NCBI RefSeq assembly: GCF_019059575.1
Contig: NW_024882191.1
Span: 248,001 to 312,000, forward strand
Reading direction: 5' to 3'
Source of the DNA: Amphibalanus amphitrite
Taxonomy: Eukaryota > Arthropoda > Thecostraca > Balanomorpha > Balanidae
Length of the DNA stretch: 64,000 bases
In this document: piece after piece, positions 1 through 12,400 of the stretch
How positions within the stretch are numbered: the first letter of the stretch is position 1
Layout: each line of letters opens with the position of its first letter
The notes under the pieces: model-generated
Told to the model about the DNA's origin: nothing
Seen by the model: the letters and a program-made list of their open reading frames with translations, nothing else
Databases searched by the model: none
Position numbers and translations under genes: made by a program

Positions 1-900
1 AAAAGTTGAGCGTCTTTAGGGCATTTTCTTTCCGAAAACACCGATATAAATTATCACGGCGAGTGTTCGAGAAGAAACCTTGTTGCTCTCTCTTGCCATT
101 GATACCTTATTTGGATACGATATTTGCCGTAGTGTGACGCTAAAGGCATTGTAAAATACCATCGTTTCGCCTATTCATTCATAATGGGGCCCGCTCAATT
201 TTTTGAGCTTTTCCCCCTTGTGCGTGGGACTGGTCTGACCAGTTCAGTAACATTCCAGTGCGTATTGTGACACAATTTAGAGCGGGACCAAGAGGTACTC
301 AAAAGATTGATCTAACTAACTTAGTGATCGATGTTAGTTTAAAAAATATGAGATGACGCACAGGGATGGATATCTGTGCTGAGTTGGGGTAGCACGAGCT
401 TTCCCAATTTCACGGCGACTTGGCTTTGGAGCCGCAAAGACAGCGGAGGTCAAGGTCACTGCTGGGACGGTGGCAGATTTGCTGCGCCCATGCTACCCCA
501 ACTTGGCACGTTTGTCCATTCCACCCCTGATGACGCGATGATATGCTGATCTCTCATGTTGCTTGATAATGCGTCTCGTCTCATCTCATTTTTCTTCGAG
601 CAGGATTGATCGTAACATGTCACAGAACAACTCATAAAAACATTGACGCGGATAACTAACACACATAGGATCCCCATGGCATATACTTTGACTCTTCAAA
701 CATCCGTTAATGATGACTTGTCCACCGTCAACAAAAAAAAAAACTTTGTGTTTGATGTCCCTTTTCCTCATACCAAGATGTTGCATGACCAAATAACTGT
801 CTTGTATGTAAGGTGTTGACATTTTGCCATCAATTGGTATGCTTTTTGTTTTCATAAAAGCAAAAGTTTTTTGGGATTGTGAGGCTAGACCGGTTCAAAC
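1..900. other. Intergenic, no gene recognised
   Basis: No convincing exon or RNA gene was seen. The only structure noted is a short inverted repeat: TTGGGGTAGCA near 384 faces TGCTACCCCAA near 491, separated by about 100 bases. This resembles the two ends or a palindrome of a small MITE but has no clear target duplication. Confidence 0.5.
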
Positions 901-914
901 GCCTACAGTGCGCC

Positions 915-1115
915 CCGAGCGCGACTGTCCACAGTGTAGCGACCTGGGCTGCCCAGCGGCGCGCTGCTTGATGTGTTACGAGGGCCCGGACACACTGTAG
1001 CACGTGCTACTAAGGTGCTCGTGGTTGGTTTTCGTGAGGATCCGACTATTTGGCAATATAAGACCGGCCCCCACTTTTGACTCCATCCTCAGGACATTCA
1101 AATCCTTCACATCCG
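915..1115 (+). pseudogene. Decayed 3' end of a non-LTR retrotransposon ORF
   Basis: The + strand reads as the C-terminal tail of a LINE polyprotein. A cysteine-rich stretch has the order CPQC, then CLMC, then a histidine followed by VLLRC, and continues into a hydrophobic segment ending RLFGNIRPAP. Known R1/jockey/I-type LINE proteins end in a CCHC-like knuckle of this shape followed by RLxLxGxI. An in-frame TAG (about 998-1000) separates the last CLMC pair from the HVLLRC segment, so the copy is dead. The upstream reverse transcriptase is absent. Identification rests on motif shape only. Confidence 0.5.
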
Positions 1116-1341
1116 CGCCGAAACCCTCGGTCCGGGCTGGGCAGGCAACTTTATCTCACTTACTCGTAACTTCACTCGTACCCGTAGCGAGGTACGTACG
1201 GGGGGGGGGGGTGCTGGTCGGCCTGTCGTTTGGGACGGCCTCAGCCCTGGTGACTCACTAGGTTGCCTGCCCAGTCCAATGTCTCCCCTAATTCCTATCA
1301 TCCCTCCAACTTTGAAATGGTTTTGTCAGACCAAACGGACC

Positions 1342-2532
1342 TTTAACCCGCGCCCCACTGAGGGGGGGGGGGGGCTATTCATAGCCCCTTCCCGTTTTTC
1401 TGCAATAACTTCTAAACCGCTTGACGTATCGCCGCCAAATTTTCATTACCTTCGGCTGCATCATTTTGACACCTTGTGTCAAAATTTGAACTTCGTATTT
1501 ATCATAGGTCGGCCGGAAATGACGTCAGAGTGACGTTATGTTCGGCCGATTTCGACGCAAAACATTGAACCATGGGAATCGCTCCTAAGAGCTCAGTTTT
1601 TGAGCTAGATCCAATTTCTTTGCATGAGAGGACTCAGAATGAGCTGCGCTATCAAACTGCCATATCGAATTTTCAAAATTTTGAAAATTTCGAAAATTAT
1701 ATACCTATATTAAAATTCAAAATTTTTATTTGTATTTTTTTCAAAACTTTTTTACTTTTCGAAAAACCGGAATATATATGATAGAACACATGCTTATGAC
1801 TTACTCTAGCAAGTTTTAGCCAGATATCTTCAAAAATGACCAGGTTATACGCATTATAGCAAAAATTTCACAATTTTAAATTTTTTCAAATCAATTTTTC
1901 TGCACGAATTTGACATCGTGCACCAATATCAATAGCACCATCGTGTTCCTGAGCTCAAACTGCATCTGATAGACATGTTTTTTGTTGAAAAATTTTAACT
2001 TTGAAATTTTACCTTTTTTGACCTGAAAGTGACCTGACCTCAGCTATATTCAGATGAAAATGGCCTCAAATAACACAGGCGACACCGATTTCGAAATTTA
2101 TGGCCTAAATGGACCATAAAACATGTGTCACGTGACCGACTTATGACATAAGATTTCCGTGACCTTTGATGACCTGACCCTGACCTGAAAATCAAAGTAC
2201 AAGTTTCGTACCCTCAGGGTATCTAAAGCATCTGTTCACGAGTGTGTAAACCAAAAATCAGCCTGATCTGACTTGTAAGACGGAAGCCAGAGCCCAAAAA
2301 GTGAACAAGCCAAATATCGATAATTTTTACTTTGACCTGACCTGTGACGTCATCGATGACCTCGAGGCCAATGAAATTAGGTTTCGTTCGACAGTTTTTC
2401 CGGGGCTATCAGATGCCGTTTGAATTTTGACGATCGGCCCAGTAGTTTCGGAGTTAGGAGGGAGGAAATAGCCCCCCCCCCGGCCCCCAGTGGGGCGTGT
2501 TATACACAGACCCCAGTGGGGCGCGGGATAAA
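1342..2532. mobile_element. TTAA-type MITE with G-run ends
   Basis: The left end reads TTTAACCCGCGCCCCACTG followed by a run of G. The right end is its inverse, CAGTGGGGCGCGGGATAAA, preceded by a run of C. A second nested copy of the CCCCAGTGGGGCG motif lies at about 2485-2500. The interior is AT-rich, has many TGACCT motifs and no coding capacity. Other copies with the same ends and TTAA junctions in this window suggest a non-autonomous piggyBac-like element, but no transposase is present to confirm the superfamily. Confidence 0.65.
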
Positions 2533-3230
2533 CAAGTCACTTGGATGTCACTTCCCACACGCTGGGTTATTGTCCAATGCAAACAAAGCCTCACCGTGAA
2601 CTGGAGGCACTGGAACAAAATATTCCCGTAACTTTCAGTGATGTTTAAAAAGAACGCGCTCGCTTGATCTACGCGTTTGTATATCTTTGTCTGTCTGTAT
2701 ACCTACTGATGTGTTCATCGATTGGTTTGTGGGTCCCGATTACCTACATCAGATCATGAATTGGGGAGATTTTACCGAAAATGCAGTCGGGTAATTTCAC
2801 AAAAACTATTTTCGGAATGCCTTAAACACAATGTTCTTAGGTGACCTAGGTTGACCTTGACCCTGACCCTAACATCTGTACCTACATCGTCGATGTTCAA
2901 TGACATTTAGGACTTAGGAGGTACGAGTGGCAAACAAAATCTGAAATCATGGTCAGTGAACAAGACCCAAAGCCAACGCGGGATATTGGGCATAGGTCAT
3001 TTGGGTCATGTCGTGACCTGAGGAACAAGGTCATATCCCCGGATGCAAATACCACAGAAACTTGCAAATTTTCAGTGGCCAATGCAAAAAGGTAGAAAAA
3101 TAGCTCCACGAAAAAAATCAAACCAGTACCTCTACAGATGTTTACTATAGTGCATAAAGACTCTTGGGAGGGGAGGGGGCAGCCACCTCCTCCCCAATGT
3201 GTGGGCAAGGGTCAGTGCTTGCTGCTTATG
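2533..3230. other. Intergenic, TGACCT-rich, no gene recognised
   Basis: AT-rich sequence upstream of PSMD3 with several TGACCT/AGGTCA motifs (for example near 2845-2870 and 3000-3030), like the interiors of the MITEs in this window. It is probably old transposon sequence. A short GGGAGGGGAGGGGGC tract lies at about 3166-3181. Confidence 0.4.
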
Positions 3231-3348
3231 CCTACTTTTTCTGACCACTTTGACGAGCTGATTGGGTGCGTTTATGACATCTGTTGGTTTATGTCGCTCT
3301 GCTCGCCAGAGTTCTGATTGCCCACCGTCGTTCGCGGGCTGAGCCAAA
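3231..3348 (+). promoter_or_regulatory. PSMD3: Probable 5' UTR / core promoter of PSMD3
   Basis: This is the sequence immediately before the PSMD3 start. It becomes GC-richer towards the ATG and ends in CCAAAATGG, a good animal initiation context. I see no convincing TATA box. The transcription start was not determined; the left limit is arbitrary. Confidence 0.3.
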
Positions 3349-3448
3349 ATGGCGGTCGAAGACGTGGAGATGAAGGACGCCAAATCGCCGGAGGAGGCGA
3401 CCGAGCCAGAGCCAGAGAAGAAAGATGTCAACATTCTCACACTGGAAG
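3349..3448 (+). CDS. PSMD3: PSMD3 exon 1
   Basis: Starts at the ATG in CCAAAATGG. It encodes 33 residues of the poorly conserved acidic N-terminus ([12 protein letters not shown]..., several EP repeats) plus one base of codon 34. It ends CTGGAAG before a strong donor, GTAAGC. This is the only in-frame ATG that joins to exon 2 in phase. Confidence 0.88.
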
Positions 3449-6400
3449 GTAAGCACCGTGCCATTTTACCATCAAACACTCTGAGATGTAGTTGTTTCAT
3501 TTGTCGACCGTCACCAGCCCCACACAATATATTTAGATATGTTGTTGCTTTAGCTTGCATCCGGTCGGGGATCTCAGCCAAATCCACCATGGGGGGGGGG
3601 GGGGGTGAGGCGAGGCGATTGGCCACACGGCGTTATCTTGGAAACCAACAATGCCAGAAAGGCGCAGAGAAGCAACAGATAACTCGCTATGACAGCTTTC
3701 GGAATTAGCTCATTTTCCATCTGGTCATCGCTGGAGGTCACCAAAAGTAAAATGATAACATAAAATTTTCCCGATTTTAACAATATTACACAAATTTATG
3801 TTTATTTGAAATGGGTGCTGCTCACATCTGTGGTTGAAGCCATGGTGACACGTTGCGTGGGGTACAGGCTAGACCGTTGCGCCTAGCGCGCTGATAGTAC
3901 TTGCACAAGGTATAGACCAAGGATGCGCATCGTGCTTTTGAGGGGTTTGAGCTCTATCGGATCGATAGTGAGCGCGTGGCACGTGCCCAAAAAGTGTAAA
4001 TTCGCGTCATACACCTTACATGTAAAAATCGGGCGAAAACGGCTAAATTTGGCTGATACGGGTCCGATGCCGGTGCAATAATTCGGTAACCGCGCGCCTG
4101 ATCGGCACGGGGAAAATAGTATGCTGTAGAAAATTAAACAGGCTTTCAAATGGTGTGTGATGCAGAGGATGGCACGTGCCACGTCGCCACGTGCACCCTG
4201 AGGGCACGTGGATGCAGCCGAAGGTACTGAAAGTTTGGCGTCGATACGTCAAGCGGTTTGGAAGTTATTAAAGAAAAACGGGTTAAAAAGTTATTAAAGT
4301 TATTAAAGAAAAAAGTTATTAAAATTAACCATCTAGTGGGGCGCGGGTTAAAGTGCGTTCAAATGTGGTTAAGAGCAATATGCCACTGAAAAGTGATAAT
4401 GATTAATGAAACCCACCAGTAAAACGCCTTTTGGGGCGACCAACGAGTGAGCGAGAGGGTGAGCCTTGCTTGTGCGGGATTGCGAGGGGGCACTTCCAAC
4501 TGACTTGTGCACGGCACCCTGCTAACCGGTCCCAAACGGTGTACCAAATTTGAGCGCAATCGGTTCAGTCGTTCTTGAGATCTGGAGACTGGAAACGACC
4601 CCTGTATGTGCACACGTGCAGCACGTGCGGTCAGCCTGTGACGTCATACATGTGATGGCGTAGTGGTGTGGGCGGGACTAACGGACGACGTAGCCCCATG
4701 CGTGCTGCAGCATATTTCATTTTTGCTGCGCAGCCGAACAGCCCTCAAATGTCAGATGTATAATATTGTAGTATGTTAATGTCTTCCGGGCAGTCCCACA
4801 CACCCTATTTCAATGTCCTCCGGGCAGTCCCCCAGTCTGTCCCCCCGGGCAGCCCCCCCCCCCTTCCCGGGCGGTGCCGCGCGCGGCAGCTCACCGTCCG
4901 GCCTCTGTCTCGGCAGATATCCGCGAGCAGGCCAAACAGATCGAGAAGTCAGTGAGCAGCAAGGAGCCGCGGTTCGCGCTGCGCGTGCTGCGCGCCCTGC
5001 CGGCCACGCGGCGCCGGCTGAACGCGCTCGTCCTGAAGCGGCTGCTGCACACCTCGTACACGCACTCTGCCCAGGAGCGCGACACGCTGCTGGCCTTTGT
5101 GGAGGAGGTATGAGCCGCCGGCACGGGGCGGGGACGGTGACGCGCCGCCTCGGGTACCCGACTGTCGACTCTGGCCGGGGGTGTGTCCGCCGTAATATAT
5201 CAGCTATCTATTCTACAAGCACGGTCTTTCGTGGGAAAGCTGCCATCGAATCGTAAAAATCCTGTAACTATGGTGCATAATTTATGATGTCACTGTGTTC
5301 GCTGATATCACTGATTGTCCAGTCTCTCTGTCCCCGTGTTGCCTGGCGTGCGGCCTCTCCTGGCTGACTGACTGCGGCTGTGCCGAGCCCACCGCGAGAC
5401 CACCCGGCCTCTCGCCCGGTCCATTGCGCCGCTGACCCGCCGCCCTCTCCCCCCTGCCGCTGACCTGCCGCCCTCTCCCCCTGCCGCTGACCTGCCGCTG
5501 ACCTGCCGCCCTCTCCCCCTGCCGCTGACCTGCCGCCCTCTCCCCCTGCCGCTGACCTGCCGCTGACCTGCCGCCCTCTCCCCCTGCCGCTGACGTGCCG
5601 CCCTCCCCCTGTCGCTGACCTGCCGCCCTCTCCCCCTGCCGCTGACCTGCCGCTGACCCGCCGCCCGCAGCCCTCCGATCCCGAGGAGCCGACGTCCACG
5701 TTCCGAATGCGCAGCAACAAGGCGTCCCAGAGCCCGCTGCTGCCCGAGCAGGACGCCTACTTCCACCTGTTGGTGCTGCTGCGGCTGCTGGACTCGAACC
5801 GCAACCAGGAGGCCGTCACCTGCTCAGGTGGGCAGCCGGGACCGGGAGACACGGGGGCAGACGGGACAGGGGAGCGGGACAGGGGGACAGACGGGACAGG
5901 CGGGACAGGGGGACACTGGGACAGGCGGGACCGGGGAGCGGGACAGGGGGACACTGGGGCAGACGGTACAGGGGGACAATGGGGCAGGCGGGACAGGGGA
6001 GCGGGACAGGGAGACACTGGGGCAGACAGGACAGGGGAGCGGGACAGGGAGACACTGGGGCAGACGGCACAGGGGAGGGGGACAGGGGGACACTGGGACA
6101 GGCGGGACCGGGGAGCGGGACAGGGGGACACTGGGGCAGACGGTACAGGGGGACACTGGGGCAGGCGGGACAGGGGAGCGGGACAGGGAGACACTGGGGC
6201 AGACAGGACAGGGGAGCGGGACAGGGAGACACTGGGGCAGACGGCACAGGGGAGCGGGACAGGGGGACACTGGGGCAGACGGTACAGGGGGACACTGGGG
6301 CAGGCGGGACAGGGGAGCGGGACAGGGAGACACTGGGGCAGACAGGACAGGGGAGCGGGACAGGGAGACACTGGAGCAGGCGGGACAGGGGGACACTGAG

Positions 6401-9400
6401 GCAGGCGGAACAGGGGGACACTGAGGCAGGCGGGACAGGGGGACACTGGAGCAGGCGGGACAGGGGGACACTGGAGCAGGCGGGACAGGGGGACACTGGG
6501 ACAGGCGGGACAGGCGGGACAGGGGGACACTGGGGCAGGCGGAACAGGGAGACACTGGAACAGACGGAACAGGGAGACACTGGGGCAGACGGAACAGGGA
6601 GACACTGGGGCAGACGGTACAGGGGAGCGGCCGGCACCTGCTCTGGTGGGCGGGGAGGCGCCCGGACCGGAGACAATCGGGACAGGCCAGAGTCCGTGCT
6701 GTGACGGTGGGCCGCTGATGACTGGGCCGTGGTGAGAAAGTGAGCACAGGGCAGCTGCTGACTGGGCCGTGGTGTGACAGTGGGCACAGAGCAGCTGCTG
6801 ACTGGGCCGTGGTGTGACGGTGAGCACTGCTGTGACAGTGAGCACAGAGCGGCTGCTGACTGGGCGGTGCCGTTACAGAGCAGCTGATGGCCAAGCTGAG
6901 CGGGCTGAACCGGCGCACACTGGACCTGATGGCGGCGCGCTGCTACTTCTACTACATGCGCAGCTACGAGGCCACCGGACAGGTGAACCGCATCAAGGGG
7001 TGAGTGAGGCGGGACATGGCCGGGCCCGCCGCCCGCTGTCCGGTGGACTGTGGGCTGCGGACGCCGCTCTGCTGTGGGCTGTATATCGACCCCGCTGTCT
7101 GTGGACGCCACTCTGCTGTGGGCTGTGGACGCCGCTCTACTGTGGGCTGTGGACGCCGCTCTGCTGTGGACTGTATGTCGACCCCGCTGTCTGTGGACGC
7201 CGCTCTGTTGTGGGCTGCGAACGCCGCCGTTTTGTTTTCTGGGTCCTGTGCGCAGGCAGACACGTTAATGACGTATGACGCAGGCTAGTAATGGCATGCT
7301 AATCAGACGGGACGTCCCTAAAACCCAACCATCCTGTGCGTCCACCGTCGTGAACTCGGCCCGACTGCCGACTGGGCTTACGGCGCGGGACATGTTTTTG
7401 TTTGTCTACACTGTGTAGTGTGCGCAGCTTTTATGCTGAGTTTTAAGTGTTCACTGTTCAGTCACCCGAGCAACTCATCTGAGTAGCTGCAGCGTGTTAT
7501 TGGCTGCTGCAGCGTGTTACTGCTGCCGCGGACAGTGTGTCACTGACTGCTGCAGTGTGTTACTGACTGCCGTGGACAGTGTGTTACTGACTGCTGTGGA
7601 CAGTGTGTTACTGACTGCTGCAGTGTGTTACTGACTGCTGCAGTGTGTTACTGATTGATGCAGTGTGTTACTGACTGCCGTGGACAGTGTGTTACTGACT
7701 GCCGTGGACAGTGTGTTACTGACTGCTGCAGTGTGTTACTGACTGGTGCGGACAGTGTGTTACTGACTGGTGCGGACAGTGTGTTACTGACTGCTGCAGT
7801 GTGTTACTGACTGCCGCGGACAGTGCCGGTCCCCGGGGGGCCGGCGGCGGTCCGAGGGACGCCAGTGCAGTGACGCTCCCTCCGTCCCGTCAGGGTGCTG
7901 CACGCGCGCCTGCGCACGGCCACGCTCCGTAACGACTACGAGGGCCAGGCGGTGCTCATCAACTGCCTGCTGCGCGCCTATCTGCACGGCAACCTGTACG
8001 AGCAGGCCGACAAACTGGTCTCCAAGTCTGTGTTCCCCGAGTCGGCGTCCAACAACGAGTGGGCGCGCTACCTCTACTACCTGGGCCGCATCCAGGCGGC
8101 GCAGCTCGACTACTCGGAGGCGCACAAGCACCTGCTGCAGGCGCTCCGCAAGGCGCCGCAGACCTCGGCCGTCGGCTTCAAACAGACGGTGCGTGTGGTG
8201 AGGGCGGGTGCAGCGCGTCGCACGGCCACGTCCCGGCTCTGCGGGCAGTGTCCCGGGACACGGCCGCGTCCCGGCTCTGCGGGCTGTCCGGGTGTGACAC
8301 CGCCGCGTCCCGGCTCTGCGGGCTGTGTGGGTGACACGGCCAGACACGGCTCTGCGGGCTGTCCGGGTGTGACACCGCCGCCCGCCTCGGTCCACAGGTG
8401 CAGAAGCTGGCGGTGACGGTCGAGCTGCTGATGGGCGACATTCCGCAACGGCAGACGTTCCGAAAACCAGAGCTGCGCCGGCCGCTGGCGCCCTACTTCC
8501 AGCTGACGCAGAGTGAGTCCCACACTGACACAGTGAGTCCTACGACCCACACTGACACAGTGAGTCCCACACTGACACAGAGTCCCACACTGACACAGTG
8601 AGTCCCACACTGACAGTCCCACACTGACACAGAGTGAGTCCCACACTGACACAGAGTGAGTCCCACACTGACACAGAGTGAGTCCCACACTGACACAGAG
8701 TGAGTCCCACACTGACAGTCCCACACTGACACAATGAGCTCCACACTGACACAGAGTGAGTCCCACACTAACACAGAGTGAGTCCCACACTGACAGTCCC
8801 ACACTGACGCAGAGTGAGTCCCACACTGACACAGTGAGTCCTACGACCTACACTGACACAATGAGTCCCACACTGACTCACAGTGAGTCCCACACTCACA
8901 GTCCCACACTGACGCAGATTAAGTCCCACACTGACACAGTGAGTCCTACGACCTACACTGACACAATGAGTCCCACACTGACACAGAGTGAGTCCCACAC
9001 TGACAGTCCCACACTGACACAATGAGCTCCACACTGACACAGTGAGTCCCACACTGACACAGAGTGAGTCCCGCACTGACACAGAGTGAGTCCCACACTG
9101 ACAGTCCCACACTGACGCAGAGTGAGTCCCGCACTGACAGTCCCACACTAACACACAGTGAGTCCCACACTGACACAGTGAGTCCTACGACCTACACTGA
9201 CACAATGAGTCCCACACTGACTCACAGTGAGTCCCACACTCACAGTCCCACACTGACGCAGATTAAGTCCCACACTGACACAGTGAGTCCTACGACCTAC
9301 ACTGACACAATGAGCCCCACACTAACACAGAGTGAGCCCCACACTAACACAGAGTGAGCCCCACACTAACACAGAGTGAGCCCCACACTAACACAGAGTG

Positions 9401-12400
9401 AGCCCCACACTAACACAGAGTGAGTCCCACACTGACACAAAATGAGTCTCACACTGACACAGTGAGCTCCACACTGACACAATGAGTCCTACTCTAGCAC
9501 ACAATGAGTCCTACTCTAACACACAATGAGTCCTACTCTAACACACAATGAGTCCTACTCTAACACACAATGAGTCCCACACTGACACAGTGAGTCCCAC
9601 ACTGACACACAATGAGATCCACACTGACAGTCCCACAGTGACACAGAGTGAGTCCCACATTGACACACAATGAGTCCCACACTGACACGGTGAGTCCCAC
9701 ACTGACACAGTGAGTCCCATACTAACACAATTCTGCCGTGAAAAGGAAAAGAAGCGTAACTCGCTTTTGACGATTTTTCAGGAGAGCGATTTTTCTGTTT
9801 TACCTTGTATTATCGTCAGTTCTTAAATAATCAAAGAAAACTTGGTGTCAAACTGTTCGCACTACTGCACTGAACCTAACAGTGTTAATATTTTTTACGT
9901 GGCATATAAGATATTGCTAGAAAATGGTGTAAGGTGTTTTTGCTTTTCACTCGATGCTCAAATTGCAGCGAGGCATGTAGGGAAGAAAAGCGTAACTACA
10001 TTCGCTCCAGTCCGGCAACCGTATGTGCAGCGCGCGGCTCCATAGCGAAATGCAAAAGAAGCGTAACTACGTAGTTACGCTTCTTTTGCTTGCGAGATCT
10101 TATGGTATCGGTGAATATGCGGTGTTTCAAATACGCTAGGACGAAAACGTCTTTTCTCCATTTCGGATGCCTAGATGCTTTTCAAAATAGCTCACGACTT
10201 TTCATGCTAAGACTTCATGCTTCATGCTTAGCAATCGCGGCCGTCAGGTCGCCACCTTCGGTGCTGGCAGGTCAGACAAGCTGGACGGCCGTGGGGTCGC
10301 CTATACCGGTGCTAGCAGGCCGGACAGCCGTGGGGTCGCCTATACCAGTGCTAGCAGGCCGGACGGCCGTGGGGTCGCCCCTGTCGGTGCTGGCAAGTAG
10401 GGCAGGTCGAGCGGCCGCCTCCTTCGGTGCTGGCAGGTCGGGCAAGCTGGGCGGCCATATGGTCAGCTCTGCCGGTGCTGGCGGGTCGGGGGGCCGTGGG
10501 GTCGCCTCCGCCGGTGCTGCAAGGCCAAGTGGCCGTGGGGTCGCCTCCTTCGGTGCTGGCAGGTCAGGCTTCCTTGGGGCTGCCCCTGTCGGTGCTGGTA
10601 GGTCGGGCAGGCCGGGCGGCCACGTTGTCGGCTGTCGCCCATGTTGGTGCTGGGAGGTCGGGAAGCCTGGCGGCCTTTGGGTCGCCTCTTCTGGTGCTGG
10701 CAGGTCGGGCAAGCCGGGCGGCCGTGGGGTCACCTTTGCCGATGCTGGCGGGTCAGGCGGCCGTGGGGTCGTCTTTGCCGGTGCTGGCAGGCCGGGAGGG
10801 CGTGGGGTCACCTCTGCCGGTGCTGGCAGGTCGGGCGGCCGTGGGGTCGCCTCATTTCGAGCTGGCAGGCCGGGTGGCCACGTTTTCGCCTCTGTCAGTT
10901 CTGACAGTCCGAGCGGCCGCGGGGTTTCATCTGTCTGTGCTGGTAGGCCGGGCGGCCGTTGGGTCGCCTAAGCCGGTGCTGGCAGGCCGGGTAGCCTTAG
11001 GGTCGCTCCTGTCGGTTCTGGCAGGTCGGGCGGCCTTGGGGTCGCCCCTGTCGGTGCTGGGAGGTCGGGCAGGCCGGGCGGCCACGTTGTCGGCTGTCGC
11101 CCCTGTTGGTGCTGGGAGGTCGGGCAAGCCTAGCGGCCTTTGGGTCGCCTCTTCTGGTGCTGGCAGGTCGGGCAAGCCGGGCGGTCGTGGGGGTCACCTC
11201 TGCCGGTGCTGGCGGGTCGGGTGGCTGTGGGGTCGCTTTGTTTCGTGCTGGCAGGCCGGGCGGCCATGTTTTCCCCTCTGTCAGTTCTGACAGTCCGCGC
11301 AGTCGCGGGGTTTCATCTGTCTGTGCTGGCAGGCCGAACAGGCCGGACGGCCTTGGCGGGGTAGCCTCTGCCCTTGCTGGCAGGCCGGACAGCCGTGGGG
11401 TCGCCTCTGCCGGTGCTGGCAGGTCGAGCAGGCCGGGCGGCCACGTTGTCGCCTCTGCCGGTGCTGGCAGGCCGGGCAGCCGTAGGGTCGCCTCTGCCGG
11501 TGCTGGCAGGTCGGGCAGGCCGGGCGGCCACGTTGTCGCCTCTGCCGGTGCTGGCAGGCCTGGCGGCCTTGGGGTAGCCTCTGCCGTTGCTGGCAGGTCG
11601 GGCAAGCCGGGCGGCCGTGGTGTCGCCTCTGCCGTTGCTGGCAGGTCGGGCAAGCCGGGCGGCCGTGGGGTCACCTCTGCCGGTGCTGGCAGGCCGGGCA
11701 GCCTTGGGGTAGCCTCTGCCGTTGCTGGCAGGCCGGGCAGCCGTGGTGTCGCCTCTGCCGGTGCTGGCAGGTCGGGCAAGCCGGGCGGCCGTGGGGTCAC
11801 CTCTGCCGGTGCTGGCAGGCCTGGCGGCCTTGGGGTAGCCTCTGCCGTTGCTGGCAGGCCGGGCAGCCGTGGGGTCGCCTCTGCCGGTGCTGGCAGATCG
11901 GGCAATTCGGGCGGCCGTGGGCTCGCCTCCACCGGTGCTGGCAGGTCGGGCAGGCCGGGCGGCCACGTTGTCGCCTCTGCCGGTGCTGGCAGGCCTGGCG
12001 GCCTTGGGGTAGCCTCTGCCGTTGCTGGCAGGTCGGGCAAGCCGGGCGGCCGTGGGGTCACCTCTGCCGGTGCTGGCAGGCCTGGCGGCCTTGGGGTAGC
12101 CTCTGCCGTTGCTGGCAGGCCGGGCAGCCGTGGGGTCGCCTCTGCCGGTGCTGGCAGGTCGGGCAAGCCGGGCGGCCGTGGGGTCACCTCTGCCGGTGCT
12201 GGCAGGCCTGGCGGCCTTGGGGTAGCCTCTGCCGTTGCTGGCAGGCCGGGCAGCCGTGGTGTCGCCTCTGCCGGTGCTGGCAGGTCGGGCAAGGCGGGCG
12301 GCCGTGGGGTCACCTCTGCCGGTGCTGGCAGGCCTGGCGGCCTTGGGGTAGCCTCTGCCGTTGCTGGCAGGCCGGGCAGCCGTGGGGTCGCCTCTGCCGG

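Noticed and set aside
5757..7111. Long open frames in PSMD3 intron 3 (cysteine/proline-rich on the minus strand)
   Set aside because: By-products of the GACAGGGGGACACTGGGGCA array; overlapping frames in several registers, overlapping real PSMD3 exons 3 and 4.
7490..9728. Regular short direct repeats resembling a CRISPR array
   Set aside because: No unique spacers, no cas genes, and the setting is introns of an animal gene.
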